Numbered from the stretch's first letter, positions 47,694 to 57,714 are shown. The stretch: 64,000 nucleotides of DNA from JBKQVT01 sp963804825 (GCA_963804825.1 CAWDRV010000003.1:1240001-1304000); one strand, 5' to 3'. Translations and numbers: made by a program. Notes: a model not told the origin generated them from the letters alone.

Positions 47694-48042
47694 TTAGTTG
47701 TCATAAACGTGTTCGGCCAATCCGTCAGCCAGAAAATCGACCACCGCCTGCGTCTTGGCGGAGGCGGCCGGCTGGTCCATTCCGCGGTCCCAATTGAAGA
47801 CCGTCTCTTTGTTCTTGAGCCGGGCAATCCAGAGCTTCGAGATGCGGCTGTCACCCAACTCGTAGTCGGGCATGCTCGGCGTGTTCGGGGAAGACCAGGG
47901 CGTCGAAGCGGTATCCGGCGATCGTCCCGTACACCCAGGTTCCGCCGGCGGCAGCCCGGCGCGATGTCTTGATGATTACAAGGTCGTCACCCAACTCGTA
48001 GGCGTTGGCCTTGCGGGTACCTTTCTGTTTGCGGGTGGTCAT
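47694..48042 (-). CDS. unknown small phage protein (one frameshift)
   Basis: The protein has about 116 residues. The first part is MTTRKQKGTRKANAYELGDD then GGTWVYGTIAGYRFDALVFP. After a shift near 47870 comes DSRISKLWIARLKNKETVFN and VVDFLADGLAEHVYDN. AGGAG lies eight bases before the start. It shares the minus strand with the HARE-HTH gene and lies 32 bases upstream of it, so they are probably one operon. No family known to me; sequence conserved in style with planctomycete phages. Confidence 0.55.
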
Positions 48043-48190
48043 CTTGGTTCTCCTTTCGTTGGGTGTTGCATGTTCGTTCGCACATCCATACATGAGCCGT
48101 GTTTTCGGAAAAACATCAAGCGGATTGCGAGGCCCGTGGGCCAGATTTGTGTAATTCCTTTGTAATCGCCGGGCGTGGAAAGGCTCGCTG

Positions 48191-48415
48191 ATGAGTAACC
48201 TTAACCCTGAAGGACGGCCGGACGGCCCATTAAACCCCCAAGCCTTACGGCTGGCGGACATGGCTCGCATCCTCACTGCGTCTGGTCCCCAGCCGGTGAC
48301 TGTGGAAATGCTCCAGGCGGACATCGCCGAGGGCGCGCCGACCAACGCCAACGGAACGATGAACCTCGTGCATTACGCTGCCTGGCTGGTGAAGGAGGTA
48401 AGCGGTGCCACTTGA
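48191..48415 (+). CDS. small phage protein upstream of terminase
   Basis: The 74-residue protein has LADMARILTASGPQPVTVEM, with a helical pattern that could be an HTH. It overlaps the next gene by eleven bases. The position just before the large terminase is where a small terminase subunit is often found, so a DNA-packaging role is possible, but the sequence does not prove it. Confidence 0.5.
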   Translation: MSNLNPEGRPDGPLNPQALRLADMARILTASGPQPVTVEMLQADIAEGAPTNANGTMNLVHYAAWLVKEVSGAT

Positions 48416-50671
48416 TCCGCGACAACTGCGGCCGAACGAACTGGTCCGCCTGCTGAACTCAACGCCCCTGGGCGAGGTCATCGGCGAGCGGCAATTGCTG
48501 CGGCACCGCTCCCGCGCCGGGTTTCGCATCGGAGACGACCGGCACCTGGACCTGTTCCGCTACGTGGCTTGGCTGGTCGCCGTCCGCCACGAGCCCCAGC
48601 CGGAAACCGGGGGTGACCCTTATGAGGAACTGAAGGAGCGCGCCGCCGCTCGCAGTGCCGCCCTGTCGCTGGCCGGCCGGGACATCGGTGAGATTCCCGC
48701 TGTGGTCAATCCCGAGCGGAAGGCCCGGGCGGCAACCGACTTCTGTTTCTTCTGCGCAGTCGTATTTTCCGTTCACCTTCCACCTGGCGTGGTCGCCCGA
48801 CCACCTGAAGGTCATCACCAAGATCGAACAGGCCGTGCTGCACGGCGGGCTTGTTCGCCATGGCCATGCCTCGTGGCAGCGGCAAGACGAGCATCGCCGA
48901 GTGCGCCTGCCTCTGGGCCGTGCTCAACGGCCACCGCGACTTCGTCTGCCTTATCGGCAGCGACGAGGGGCACGCGATGGACATGCTCGAAAGCATCAAG
49001 ACGGAACTGGATGGCAACGATCTGTTGCTGGAAGATTTCCCGGAGGTGGTCTATCCGATCCAGTGCCTCGACGGCATCGCCAACCGCTGCAGCGGACAAC
49101 TCTACAAGGGCGAGCGCACGCACATCGGCTGGACCGCGCGGGAAGTCGTCCTGCCGACGATCCCTGGCAGCAAGGCCTCGGGGGCGATCATCAAGGTGGC
49201 CGGCATCACCGGTCGCATCCGCGGCATGAAGTTCAAGCGGGCGGACGGCCACTCGGTGCGGCCGTCGCTGGTGGTCCTCGACGACCCGCAAACCGACGAA
49301 TCGGCCCGCAGTATTTCGCAGTGCGCCACGCGGGAGAGCATCCTGGCCGGCGCCGTGCTGGGCCTGGCCGGCCCGGGCAAGAAGATCGCGGGCGTCATGC
49401 CCTGTACGGTGATCCGCCCCGAGGACATGGCCGACCGGATTCTCAATCGCGACAAGCACCCGCAGTGGCAGGGGGAACGGACCAAGATGGTCTACACGTT
49501 TCCCGCCAACGATGCCCTGTGGGCCAAGTATGCCGAAATCCGCGCCGACAGCCTGCGGGCCGAGCGCGGGCTGGCCGACGCCACGGAGTTCTATCGCCAA
49601 CATCGGGAGGAAATGGACGTTGGCGCCGCGATCGCCTGGCCCGAGCGGTTCAACCACGACGAACTCTCGGCGATCCAGCACGCCATGAACCTGAAGCTTC
49701 AGGACGAGCGGGCCTTCTATGCCGAGTATCAGAACGAGCCGCTCCCGGAAGACACGCCGCAGGAGGACGAACTGACGGCCGACCAGGTGGCGGCCAAGGT
49801 GAACCGGCTGCACCGCGGCGACGTGCCGGTCGGCTGCAATCACCTGACGATGTTCGTCGACGTTCAGGGCGCGCTCCTCTACTACGTCGTGGCCGGTTGG
49901 GAGGACGGTTTCACGGGCTATGTGCTCGACTACGGCACCTATCCGGACCAGAAGCGACCCTACTTCACGCTCCGCGACGCCCAGCCCACCTTGTCCCAGG
50001 CCGCCAAGGGCGCCGGTCTGGAAGGGTCAATTTACGCCGGGCTGGAGGCCCTCACCGCGCGCTGTCTGGGCCGAGAATGGCGCCGGGACGACGGCGCCGG
50101 CATGCGGATCGACCGCTGCCTGGTCGATGCCAACTGGGGTTCCTCGACCGACGTGGTCTACCAGTTCTGCCGGCAAAGTACCCATTCCGCCGTTCTCTAT
50201 CCCAGCCACGGGCGTTTCGTCGGTGCGTCGAGCATTCCCTTCTCTGAGTACAAGCGAAAGCTGGGAGACCGCGTCGGGCTCAACTGGCGTATCCCCAATG
50301 TCCATGGCAAGCGGGCGGTGCGGCACGTGGTGTTCGACACGAACTACTGGAAGTCGTTCGTCCACACCCGTTTGGCCGTGGCGATGGGCGACCCTGGGTG
50401 TTTATCCCTCTTCGGGGACAGCCCCACGCTTCACCGGCTCTTTGCCGACCAGATCACTGCCGAGTACCGCGTGAGAACCGAGGGCCGCGGCCGCACGGTG
50501 GACGAATGGAAGTTGCGGGCCGCCGCCGTGGACAATCACTGGCTGGACTGTCTGGTCGGCTGTGCCGTGGCGGCTTCGATCCAGGGGGCCATCCTGCCCG
50601 GGACCGACATGAAGGCAGCTCCACGGCGATCGCGGCTGCGGTTGTCGGACCTTCAGCACAGGGGCCGCTAA
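48405..50671 (+). CDS. phage terminase large subunit (two frameshifts)
   Basis: The protein has about 755 residues. An N-terminal extension of about 110 residues (LRPNELVRLLNSTPLGEVIG) is followed by the ATPase domain: AMPRGSGKTSIAECA is Walker A, and LVVLDDPQTDES resembles Walker B. The nuclease-like region includes MFVDVQGALLYYVVAGWEDG and IDRCLVDANWGSSTDVV. It would cut and pump phage DNA into the prohead. Shifts at about 48758 and 48852, the second an extra T, break the frame. GTG at 48405 follows GGAGGT. Confidence 0.85.
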
Positions 50672-50854
50672 ATGGCCGGTGAGGACAAGAACCCGGAACC
50701 CACGCCACGTGCCGGCGGGCTCGAATGCCCGCGGTGCGGCTGCCGGCACCTCTACGTCGTCTACACCCGGCAACGCTCGAAGAAGATCCTGCGCGTGCGG
50801 GAGTGCCGCTATTGCGGGCGAAGGATCAAGACCTACGAGCAGGCATCAGGGTGA
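50672..50854 (+). CDS. small zinc-ribbon protein
   Basis: The 60-residue protein has two CxxC pairs (LECPRCGC and RECRYCGRR), a typical zinc ribbon of the Ogr/NrdR type, with RSKKILRVRECRYCGRR. Its ATG follows the terminase stop with no gap. Small zinc-ribbon proteins in phages often control late transcription, but this one could also be structural. Confidence 0.65.
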   Translation: MAGEDKNPEPTPRAGGLECPRCGCRHLYVVYTRQRSKKILRVRECRYCGRRIKTYEQASG

Positions 50855-50903
50855 GAACCCATCGCCGCCAGCCTCCAAAATCTGCCCGCAAGCCGTGCCG
50901 AAG

Positions 50904-50917
50904 GTACAGATCTGTAC
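50904..50917. promoter_or_regulatory. 14-bp perfect palindrome (operator candidate)
   Basis: GTACAGATCTGTAC is a perfect 14-bp palindrome followed by TTTT, 27 bases before repeated element B. It could be a repressor site or, less likely, a small terminator for the terminase operon. Confidence 0.4.
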
Positions 50918-50943
50918 TTTTCTCGAAAACTCTGGATCAATTC

Positions 50944-50972
50944 CCGACAACTCGGGACTCGGCCGGGTAGGT
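50944..50972 (+). promoter_or_regulatory. repeated 29-bp element B
   Basis: The element begins CCGACAACTCGGG and ends GGTAGGT, matching 23 of 29 bases of element A at 38804-38832 and lying 46 bases before the start of the head gene block. The first 12 bases form a small palindrome CCGA-CAAC-TCGG. It may be a promoter for the phage sigma factor or an operator for the repressor. Confidence 0.5.
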
Positions 50973-51018
50973 AAACAGATAGGGAGACCGTTTTCCGGTT
51001 GCCCTGGGGGAACACCCT

Positions 51019-51216
51019 ATGGCCGACGAAGTTGAACAAGCAATCCGCGACAACGCCGAGGGGCCTTTTGAGGCTCACGGGGATTCGGGCGGCATGGAGC
51101 AGCACAAACTGACCGACCATGTCGCGGCCGACCGCTACCTCGAAGGAAAGAAGGCCACACGGCGCAAGGGGTTACCGATCGGCCTGAAAAAACTAGTGCC
51201 TCCGGGAACGGATTGA
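51019..51216 (+). CDS. small protein before portal
   Basis: The 65-residue protein begins MADEVEQAIRDNAEGPFEAH and contains MEQHKLTDHVAADRYLEGKK. Its stop overlaps the portal start (TGATG). Small proteins at this place often connect or stabilise the head, but no family is certain. Confidence 0.6.
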   Translation: MADEVEQAIRDNAEGPFEAHGDSGGMEQHKLTDHVAADRYLEGKKATRRKGLPIGLKKLVPPGTD

Positions 51217-52672
51217 TGCTGGGACTGGTGAAGAACATCTTCGGACGTAGCAAGCCGCGGCGGACGCTCCGCGCCGTCCGTGTGCCGCTGCACGTTCGCG
51301 GGCGATACGACGCCGCGGTGACCACCGAGGAGAACCGCCGGCACTGGGCCAGCGCCGATCTGCTGTCCGCCGACGCCGCCAACAACCCCCGCGTCCGCAC
51401 GGTCCTCCGCAGCCGGGCCCGCTACGAGGTCGCCAACAACAGCTACGCCCGAGGGATCGTCTCGACCCTGGCCAACGACTGCATCGGCACCGGCCCGCGG
51501 CTGCAGATGCTCACCGACGATGACGAGTTCCAACCGGCTGGTCGAGCAGGAATTCATGCCCTGGGCCGACGCCGATCTCGCTGGCCGAGAAGCTCCGCAC
51601 GATGCGGATGTCGCGGGCCGAGTCGGGCGAGGTCTTCGCGATGCTCGTGGCCAATCCGAAGGTCGACTCGCCCATCAAGCTCGACCTGCGGCTTATCGAG
51701 GCGGACCAGGTGATGACGCCTGTGCTGCTCCGGCAAGAGGCCGATCTGCTGGCGATCGACGGGATCATGTTCGACCGGCACGGCAATCCCACCGAATACC
51801 ACGTGCTGAAGCGGCATCCGGGCGACAACATCGCCCGCTGGACGCTCGATTTCGACCGGGTGCCGGCCGCCTCGATGATCCACTACTTCCGCGCGGAGCG
51901 GCCGGGCCAGAACCGCGGCATCCCCGAAATCACCCCGGCGCTGCCGCTCTTCGCCCAGTTGCGCCGCTACACCCTGGCGGTCCTGGCTGCGGCCGAGACG
52001 GCTGCTGATTTCGCGGCCGTGCTCTACACCGACGCCCCGGCCAACGGCGAGGCGGCCGACGTCGAGCCGATGGACCTGGTGGAACTCGAACGCCGCATGG
52101 CGACGGTGCTGCCGGGTGGATGGAGGCTTGGCCAGATCCAGGCGGAGCAACCGTCGACGACTTACAGCGAGTTCAAGAAGGAGATCCTCAACGAAATCGC
52201 CCGCTGCTTGAACATGCCGTTCAATGTCGCCTGCGGCAACAGCTCGGGCTACAACTACGCCTCGGGCCGGCTGGACCACCAGACCTACTACAAGTCGATC
52301 CGGGTGGACCAGGACCAATTGGGGCTGGTGGTGCTGGACCGCGTGCTGCGGGCCTGGCTCGACGAGGCGGTCCTGGTGAGCGACTTCCTGCCGCGCTGGA
52401 TGCGGACGGCCGCCTTCCGCGACCTGAAGCACCAGTGGTTCTGGGACGGCCAGGAGCACGTCGATCCGGCCAAGGAGGCCAACGCCCAGGCAACGCGGCT
52501 GACGAGCTACACGACGAACCTGGCCTATGAATACGCCCGGCAGGGCCGCGATTGGGAAAGCGAGATCCGCCAGCGGGCCAAGGAACTCCAGTTGATGGAA
52601 CAACTGGGACTGCCGTTGGCACAGCCCCAAGGGACGCCAGCCGCCCAAACCGCCGACGCCACCGAGGAATGA
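51216..52672 (+). CDS. phage portal protein, lambda type (two frameshifts)
   Basis: The protein has about 485 residues. Conserved parts are RGRYDAAVTTEENRRHWASA near the start, YARGIVSTLANDCIGTGPRL, and, after shifts near 51530 and 51572, PTEYHVLKRHPGDNIARWTL, RGIPEITPALPLFAQLRRYT and NMPFNVACGNSSGYNYASGR. These match the lambda-type portal family, which forms the ring through which DNA enters the head. It overlaps the capsid gene by four bases. Confidence 0.85.
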
Positions 52673-54714
52673 ACTCCATGGAAACACCCAAATTCCTGAA
52701 CCTGTTGAGCGAACCGGGGGCCATCCGCCTGGAGGCCATTGCCGATTCCAGCGCCGGCGATCCGAACAAGCCCCGGCTGCCGCGGTTCTCGATGGTCGCC
52801 TACACCGGCGGCCCGATGCGCGTGGCCGGCTGGCGCTATCCGGTGGTGGTGGACCTGGCCGGCCTGGCGATCCCGTCGCAGAACCGGCCGATCCGTTTCG
52901 GGCATGACGCGGCCAGCGGTGTGGGCCATACGGACCAGATCCGCATGGAAGACGGCCAACTGCTGGCGGCCGGCGTCGTCTCCCGCGACACGGCGGCGGC
53001 CAAGGAGGTCGTCGTCTCGGCCCGCAACGGCTTTCCGTGGCAGGCCTCGATCGCCACCAGCGTCGATGAGTTCGAGTTCGTCAAAGAAAACCAGCACGCG
53101 ACGGTCAACGGCCGAGAGTTTGCCGGCCCCTTGAACGTCGTCCGCAAGTCTGTCCTGGGCGAGATCAGCTTCGTGGACCTCGGCGCCGACGGGCAGACCA
53201 GCGCCGTCGTGGCCGCCCAGAATTCAACCACTTCACAGCACGAGGAGTTCCAAGCGATGGAAACGACCGTTACCAGCCCCGAGACCCCGATCACCACCGT
53301 GCCGGCCAAGGAGCCGGTTCAGGCCGCTTCCGCAACCCCGCCGACGCCGGCCCCGGAGCCTGCGGCCGCGCCCAGCCCGACTGCGGCCGAGATCCGCGCG
53401 GCGGCCGCGGCGGAAAGCACCCGCATCGCGATGATCCAGCAGACCTTCAACGGACGGTTTCCGGAGGTCATGGCCCAGGCCATCGGCGAGGGCTGGGACG
53501 AGGGACGCACCAAGAGCGAGTTCCAACTGGCCAGCCTGCGGGACGGCCGGCCCAAGGCCCCGGCGATGCAGGTGCGGGACAGTGCCAACGCGGTCTCGGG
53601 CCAACTTCTGGAGGCCGCCTGCCTCATGACGGCCAAGCTCGAAGGCATCGAGAAGCACTTCGACGAGCCGACCATCGAGGCGGCTGGCCGCCGGTTCCGG
53701 GGCGGGATCGGACTCCAGGAACTTCTCCTGGAGGCGGCATGGGCCAACGGCTACACGGGCCGCAACTTCCGCGACAGCCGCAGCGTGCTGCGGTTCGCCT
53801 TCAAGCCGGAACTGGAGGCCGGGTTCTCCACGGTCGATATCGGCGGGATCCTCTCGAACGTGGCCAACAAGTTCCTCCTGGAGGGGTTCTTCTCGGTCGA
53901 GCGGACCTGGCGGAACATCTGCGCGGTGCGGAACGTCTCGGACTTCAAGACCGTGACGAGTTACCGCCTGATCGGCACCGACCAGTACGAGCAGGTCGCC
54001 CCGGGCGGGAACCTCAAGCACGGAACCCTGGGAAACGAGACCTACACCAACAAGGCCGACACCTACGGCCTGATGCTGTCGGTCGACCGCCGGGACGTCA
54101 TCAACGACGACCTGGGGGCCATTACCACGGTGCCCCGCAAGCTGGGCCGGGGGTCGGGACTGAAGATCAACGACGTCTTCTGGGCCACGTTCCTCAATAA
54201 CGCGGCGTTCTTCACCGCGGCGGCCCAGAACTACCTCACCGGCGCCAACACGGTCCTGGGCATCGACGGACTGACGGCGGCGGAGGCGGCCTTCATGGAC
54301 CTGTGCGACAGCGACGGCAAGCCAATCGGAGTCATGCCGGCCATCTGCCTGGTGCCCACGGCCCTCAGTGCCATGGGCACGCAGTTGTGGCGGTCGCTGG
54401 AGATCCGCGACACGACGGCCAGCACGAAGTACCCGGTGGCCAACCCGCACCAGGGCAAGTTCCGCGTCGAGGTGAGCCGCTACCTGGGCAACAGCCACTA
54501 CACGGGCAACTCGACCAAGGCCTGGTATCTGTTGGCCGAGCCGAACGACCTGCCGGTGATCGAGGTGGCGTTCCTCAACGGCCAGGAGGCGCCGACGATC
54601 GAGACGGCCGAGGCCGACTTCAGCGTCTTGGGTGTCCAGATGCGAGGCTACCACGACTTCGGCGCCGCCCTGCAGGACGCTCGCGGCGGCGTGAAGAGCA
54701 AGGGCGAGGCGTAA
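52669..54714 (+). CDS. prohead protease fused to major capsid protein
   Basis: The protein has 681 residues. Residues about 1-190 look like a prohead protease, with PIRFGHDAASGVGHTDQIRM (candidate histidine) and GEISFVDLGADG (candidate serine). A Pro/Ala linker (about residues 200-240) leads to a capsid-like domain with FSTVDIGGILSNVANKFLLE and NKADTYGLMLSVDRRDVIND, as in Mu-F/HK97-type major capsid proteins. One polypeptide would be processed during head assembly. The ATG at 52669 overlaps the portal stop (ATGA); 52678 is an alternative start. The reading frame is intact. Confidence 0.8.
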   Translation: MNSMETPKFLNLLSEPGAIRLEAIADSSAGDPNKPRLPRFSMVAYTGGPMRVAGWRYPVVVDLAGLAIPSQNRPIRFGHDAASGVGHTDQIRMEDGQLLAAGVVSRDTAAAKEVVVSARNGFPWQASIATSVDEFEFVKENQHATVNGREFAGPLNVVRKSVLGEISFVDLGADGQTSAVVAAQNSTTSQHEEFQAMETTVTSPETPITTVPAKEPVQAASATPPTPAPEPAAAPSPTAAEIRAAAAAESTRIAMIQQTFNGRFPEVMAQAIGEGWDEGRTKSEFQLASLRDGRPKAPAMQVRDSANAVSGQLLEAACLMTAKLEGIEKHFDEPTIEAAGRRFRGGIGLQELLLEAAWANGYTGRNFRDSRSVLRFAFKPELEAGFSTVDIGGILSNVANKFLLEGFFSVERTWRNICAVRNVSDFKTVTSYRLIGTDQYEQVAPGGNLKHGTLGNETYTNKADTYGLMLSVDRRDVINDDLGAITTVPRKLGRGSGLKINDVFWATFLNNAAFFTAAAQNYLTGANTVLGIDGLTAAEAAFMDLCDSDGKPIGVMPAICLVPTALSAMGTQLWRSLEIRDTTASTKYPVANPHQGKFRVEVSRYLGNSHYTGNSTKAWYLLAEPNDLPVIEVAFLNGQEAPTIETAEADFSVLGVQMRGYHDFGAALQDARGGVKSKGEA

Positions 54715-54745
54715 GAATCACTTTTTCGATAAGGAGCTGCTAAAC

Positions 54746-55471
54746 ATGGCAAAGGCAATCTACGTTCAAGACGACGAAACCATCGATTACACCCCCAGTT
54801 CCGATGTCGCCGTAGGCGATGTGGTCGTGCAGGGAAACTTCGTCGGCGTGGCCCGCAAGCCGATTCCCGCCAACACGCTCGGGGCCCTGGCGGTCGAAGG
54901 CGTCTTTGACGTCGTCAAGGCGGCCGATGCCTTCACAGGCGGGGTGCCGGTGTACTGGGATGAGGACGGCAATCCCGTCGGGGGGACGGCCGGCAGCGGC
55001 GCGGCGACGACCACGGCCGCCGGGAACAAGTTCATGGGCTTCGCGGTGGTCGCGGCGGGGCAGACGGCCACCACGGTCCGTGTCTCGCTGCGGTCCGTCG
55101 AATCGTCCTCGGGCGATACCACGGGCCTCTCCGACCTGTCGGACGTGGGCACGGTAACCTATACGGCCGGCAAGATCCTCGTGGCCGACGGCGACAGCTT
55201 TGAGTCCGTGGCCGTCTCGGGCGACGTGACCCTGGCGGCCAACGGTGCGGTGGCGATCGGCGCCGACAAGGTCCTGGCCAGCCACGTCAAGGATGGCGAG
55301 AGCTTGCCCGTGGGTGTGGCGGTGCCCGACACCAAGCAGATCACCTTTGGCACCAGCGGCCTGGCCCGTAGCGGCAACAACATCATCGCCACCTTGCCTA
55401 CTAGCGATCCGGCCGTGGCGGGTGCGCTGTACGTCACCGGCGGCGCGGTCAAGGTGTCGGCAGGGAGCTAA
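54746..55471 (+). CDS. head decoration-like protein, DUF2190 type
   Basis: The protein has 241 residues. The N-terminal half (MAKAIYVQDDETIDYTPSSD, VAVGDVVVQGNFVGVARKPI, AAGNKFMGFAVVAAGQTATT) matches DUF2190 proteins, which decorate phage heads. The C-terminal half is a Gly/Ser/Val-rich beta region (KILVADGDSFESVAVSGDVT) that looks like a separate surface domain. AAGGAG lies before the start. It follows the capsid gene directly. Confidence 0.7.
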   Translation: MAKAIYVQDDETIDYTPSSDVAVGDVVVQGNFVGVARKPIPANTLGALAVEGVFDVVKAADAFTGGVPVYWDEDGNPVGGTAGSGAATTTAAGNKFMGFAVVAAGQTATTVRVSLRSVESSSGDTTGLSDLSDVGTVTYTAGKILVADGDSFESVAVSGDVTLAANGAVAIGADKVLASHVKDGESLPVGVAVPDTKQITFGTSGLARSGNNIIATLPTSDPAVAGALYVTGGAVKVSAGS

Positions 55472-55477
55472 ACGGCG

Positions 55478-55857
55478 ATGGCGGACCTGCTACGGAAGTC
55501 GGCGGAGTGGCTGGAGAACCAGCGGACTCGGCATGCCACGTCCACGGTACAGTACGTGCGTGGCAGCCAGGTCCGCTGACGTGCCGGCCACGGTGGGCAA
55601 GACCACCTTCGAGCTGGACGACGGCTACGGCGTCCTCGTGCGGCACGAATCGCGTGACTTCCTGGTGCTGGCCGCCGACCTGGTCCTCGGCGACGTGACG
55701 ACACTGCCCGAGCGGGGCGACCGCATCCAGGAGACCCAGGGCACAGCAACGTTCACGTACGAGGTCACGGCACCTGGCAAGGAACCCTGCTGGCGCGTAC
55801 AGCGATCCGTATCGCCAGACGCTGCGGATCCACACCAAGCAGGTGGAGGACAACTGA
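55478..55857 (+). CDS. head-tail connector protein candidate (frameshifted)
   Basis: The protein has about 126 residues. The reading MADLLRKSAEWLENQRTRHA and VQYVRGSQV shifts near 55577 to TVGKTTFELDDGYGVLVRHE and DFLVLAADLVLG, and again near 55792 to YSDPYRQTLRIHTKQVEDN. The position between decoration and tail genes and the beta-rich style fit a head-tail joining protein. Its stop overlaps the next ATG (TGATG). Confidence 0.55.
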
Positions 55858-56300
55858 TGGCCGTGGCCGTCGAGATCGCCGATGCCGTGGTGGCGGCCCT
55901 GAACGGGGCTCACTTGAGCCAGGCCGTCAGCGCCCAGCGGTACTACCTGCCCGAGTTCGACTTGAAGGACATGGACACGCTCCATGTTTCGGTCGTGCCG
56001 GCGGAACTCGATGAGGAAGTCGCCGACCGGGCCCATGACCGGGCCGAGTACAAGATTCACGTGGCCGTGCAGCAGCGGGTGGCCAAGCAGGATCCGCCGG
56101 GGTTGGACCAGGCGGCCATTGACGGCCTGATGCAATTGGTTCAGGAGATCGACGACTGCTTTCGCCACAAGACCCTGGCCGGCTACGCGTCGGCCGCCTG
56201 GACCAAGACCGAGAACAAGCCGATTTTCGACCCCAAGCAACTCAAGGACAGCAGCCTGTTCACCAGCCTCCTGGTGCTGACCTTCCGGGTGACGCGATAA
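55857..56300 (+). CDS. tail terminator-like protein
   Basis: The 147-residue protein starts MAVAVEIADAVVAALNGAHL, has strands such as TLHVSVVPAELDEEV and KIHVAVQQRV, and ends SSLFTSLLVLTFRVTR. This helix-strand pattern and the position match tail completion/terminator proteins (gpU-like), which stop tail tube growth and join it to the head. It overlaps the next gene by one base. Confidence 0.55.
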   Translation: MAVAVEIADAVVAALNGAHLSQAVSAQRYYLPEFDLKDMDTLHVSVVPAELDEEVADRAHDRAEYKIHVAVQQRVAKQDPPGLDQAAIDGLMQLVQEIDDCFRHKTLAGYASAAWTKTENKPIFDPKQLKDSSLFTSLLVLTFRVTR

Positions 56301-56914
56301 TGCCGACCCAGCGATCCATCGACATCGTGATTCGGATGCGGGAGATGTTCTTCGACCGCCAGACGGTAATCAACGCCGTCGGCCGGGCCAGTGCCAAGGT
56401 CCTGAGCAAGGCCGGTGCGTTCATTCAGCGGCGGGCGAAGTCGTCGATCCGCAAGCGGAAGCGAGTCTCCAAGCCGGGCGAGCCGCCCAGCAGCCACGTC
56501 GGCACGCTGCGGAACCTGATTTATTTCAGCTTCGATCCGCCCACGCGCTCGGTGGTCGTGGGGCCGACGCCCCTGGGCTCGACCGGCATCGTGCCGCCGG
56601 TGCTCGAATACGGCGGGCCGGCCCCGCGGCGCAAGAATCCCCGCCGGCGCCAGCGGGAGTTGGGCGGCGCCGGCGAAATCCGCACCGATGGGCCGGTGTC
56701 TCGAACGACCAAGAAGAACCGCGATGGCAAGCTGGTCACTTATGCCCGGCTCCAGACCACGGCCCAGGTGGACCGGGCCAACCGGCTGAATGAGGAACTC
56801 TACGGGCCGGAGTTCGTCGGCGGCAACCGGATCGAGGCCCGGCCGTACATGGGTCCGGCCCTGCAAAAAGAAATGCCCAGCCTGCCGGCGTTGTGGGCCG
56901 GGTCGGTCAGATAA
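56300..56914 (+). CDS. HK97 gp10-like tail component
   Basis: The 204-residue basic protein contains AGAFIQRRAKSSIRKRKRVS, KPGEPPSSHVGTLRNLIYFS and NRIEARPYMGPALQKEMPSL. The RPY-P-AL-KE ending and the basic N-terminal helix are typical of HK97 gp10-like minor tail proteins, which connect head and tail. It is between the terminator-like gene and the tail tube gene. Confidence 0.6.
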   Translation: MPTQRSIDIVIRMREMFFDRQTVINAVGRASAKVLSKAGAFIQRRAKSSIRKRKRVSKPGEPPSSHVGTLRNLIYFSFDPPTRSVVVGPTPLGSTGIVPPVLEYGGPAPRRKNPRRRQRELGGAGEIRTDGPVSRTTKKNRDGKLVTYARLQTTAQVDRANRLNEELYGPEFVGGNRIEARPYMGPALQKEMPSLPALWAGSVR

Positions 56915-56927
56915 GGAGAATGCAAAA

Positions 56928-57341
56928 ATGTCGCAACGCATGAGCCTTGTGGACGCCAAACTGTACTACGGCCCGGCCGGAAGCACGGCGGGAACCCTGA
57001 TCAACAACGTCAAGGACCTCTCCTTGAAGATGAAAAAGGGCGAGGCCAAGGTGGACAGCCGTGCTTCGCGCTACTCGAAGAAGAAGGGGGCGCTGAAGGA
57101 GATCGAGGTCGAGTGGGAGATGAACGACGATTCGGCCGACACCGCCCTGGCCGCGATCATCGCCGCCTTCATCGGCGACACGCCGCTGGCCTTCCTCATC
57201 AAGGACGCCAGCGACGGCCACGGCATCGACGGCGATTTCGAGGTCTTCGGCTGCGACCGCGAGGAAAAGCTCGAAGACGCCGTGGTCTACAAGATCAACA
57301 TCAAGCCCTGTCCCAGCACCCGCGATGTGCAGTGGATCTAG
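56928..57341 (+). CDS. major tail tube-like protein
   Basis: The 137-residue protein includes MSLVDAKLYYGPAG, VKDLSLKMKKGEAKVDSRAS and KEIEVEWEMNDDSADTALAA, then FLIKDASDGHGIDGDFEVFG. The order and beta-rich character are those of siphovirus tail tube proteins. AAGGAG lies before the ATG. Confidence 0.65.
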   Translation: MSQRMSLVDAKLYYGPAGSTAGTLINNVKDLSLKMKKGEAKVDSRASRYSKKKGALKEIEVEWEMNDDSADTALAAIIAAFIGDTPLAFLIKDASDGHGIDGDFEVFGCDREEKLEDAVVYKINIKPCPSTRDVQWI

Positions 57342-57382
57342 GGTTTCTTTGCAAACATGACCAATAACCCTTGGTGAAAGCC

Positions 57383-57714
57383 ATGCCTATCCCGTCCGTC
57401 AATTCCCCGTCGCTGACCGTCAACTCCGCCCTGGTGCAGCAGGTGCTCATCAACGGCAGCATCAACGAGCAGGGCAAGCTCGTCGTGAGCGCCCGGGCGG
57501 TCCTCTGCGGGGCGCAATGCAGCAACCCTGGAACCGACGGGGAGCAGTGGACGCCTGCCGGCGCCCGCTGAGCGTCTACATCCCCAACGTGGGCAACCTG
57601 GCCGGAGACCCCACCACCCTTGATCTGGCTGCCTTGCAATCGCAGTTCGATGCCGCGTTTTCCGCCCTGGTTGAGGTCATCGCGGCGGTGAACCAGGCCC
57701 GGCAGTTGGTCTAG
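57383..57714 (+). CDS. unknown tail-region protein (one frameshift)
   Basis: The protein has about 110 residues. MPIPSVNSPSLTVNSALVQQ is followed by beta sequence to WTPAGAR, where a C missing from CGCCTGAGC near 57570 breaks the frame; the continuation is LSVYIPNVGNLAGDPTTLDL and FSALVEVIAAVNQARQLV. No family is recognised; its position suggests a minor tail or tail-fibre base protein. Confidence 0.5.
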
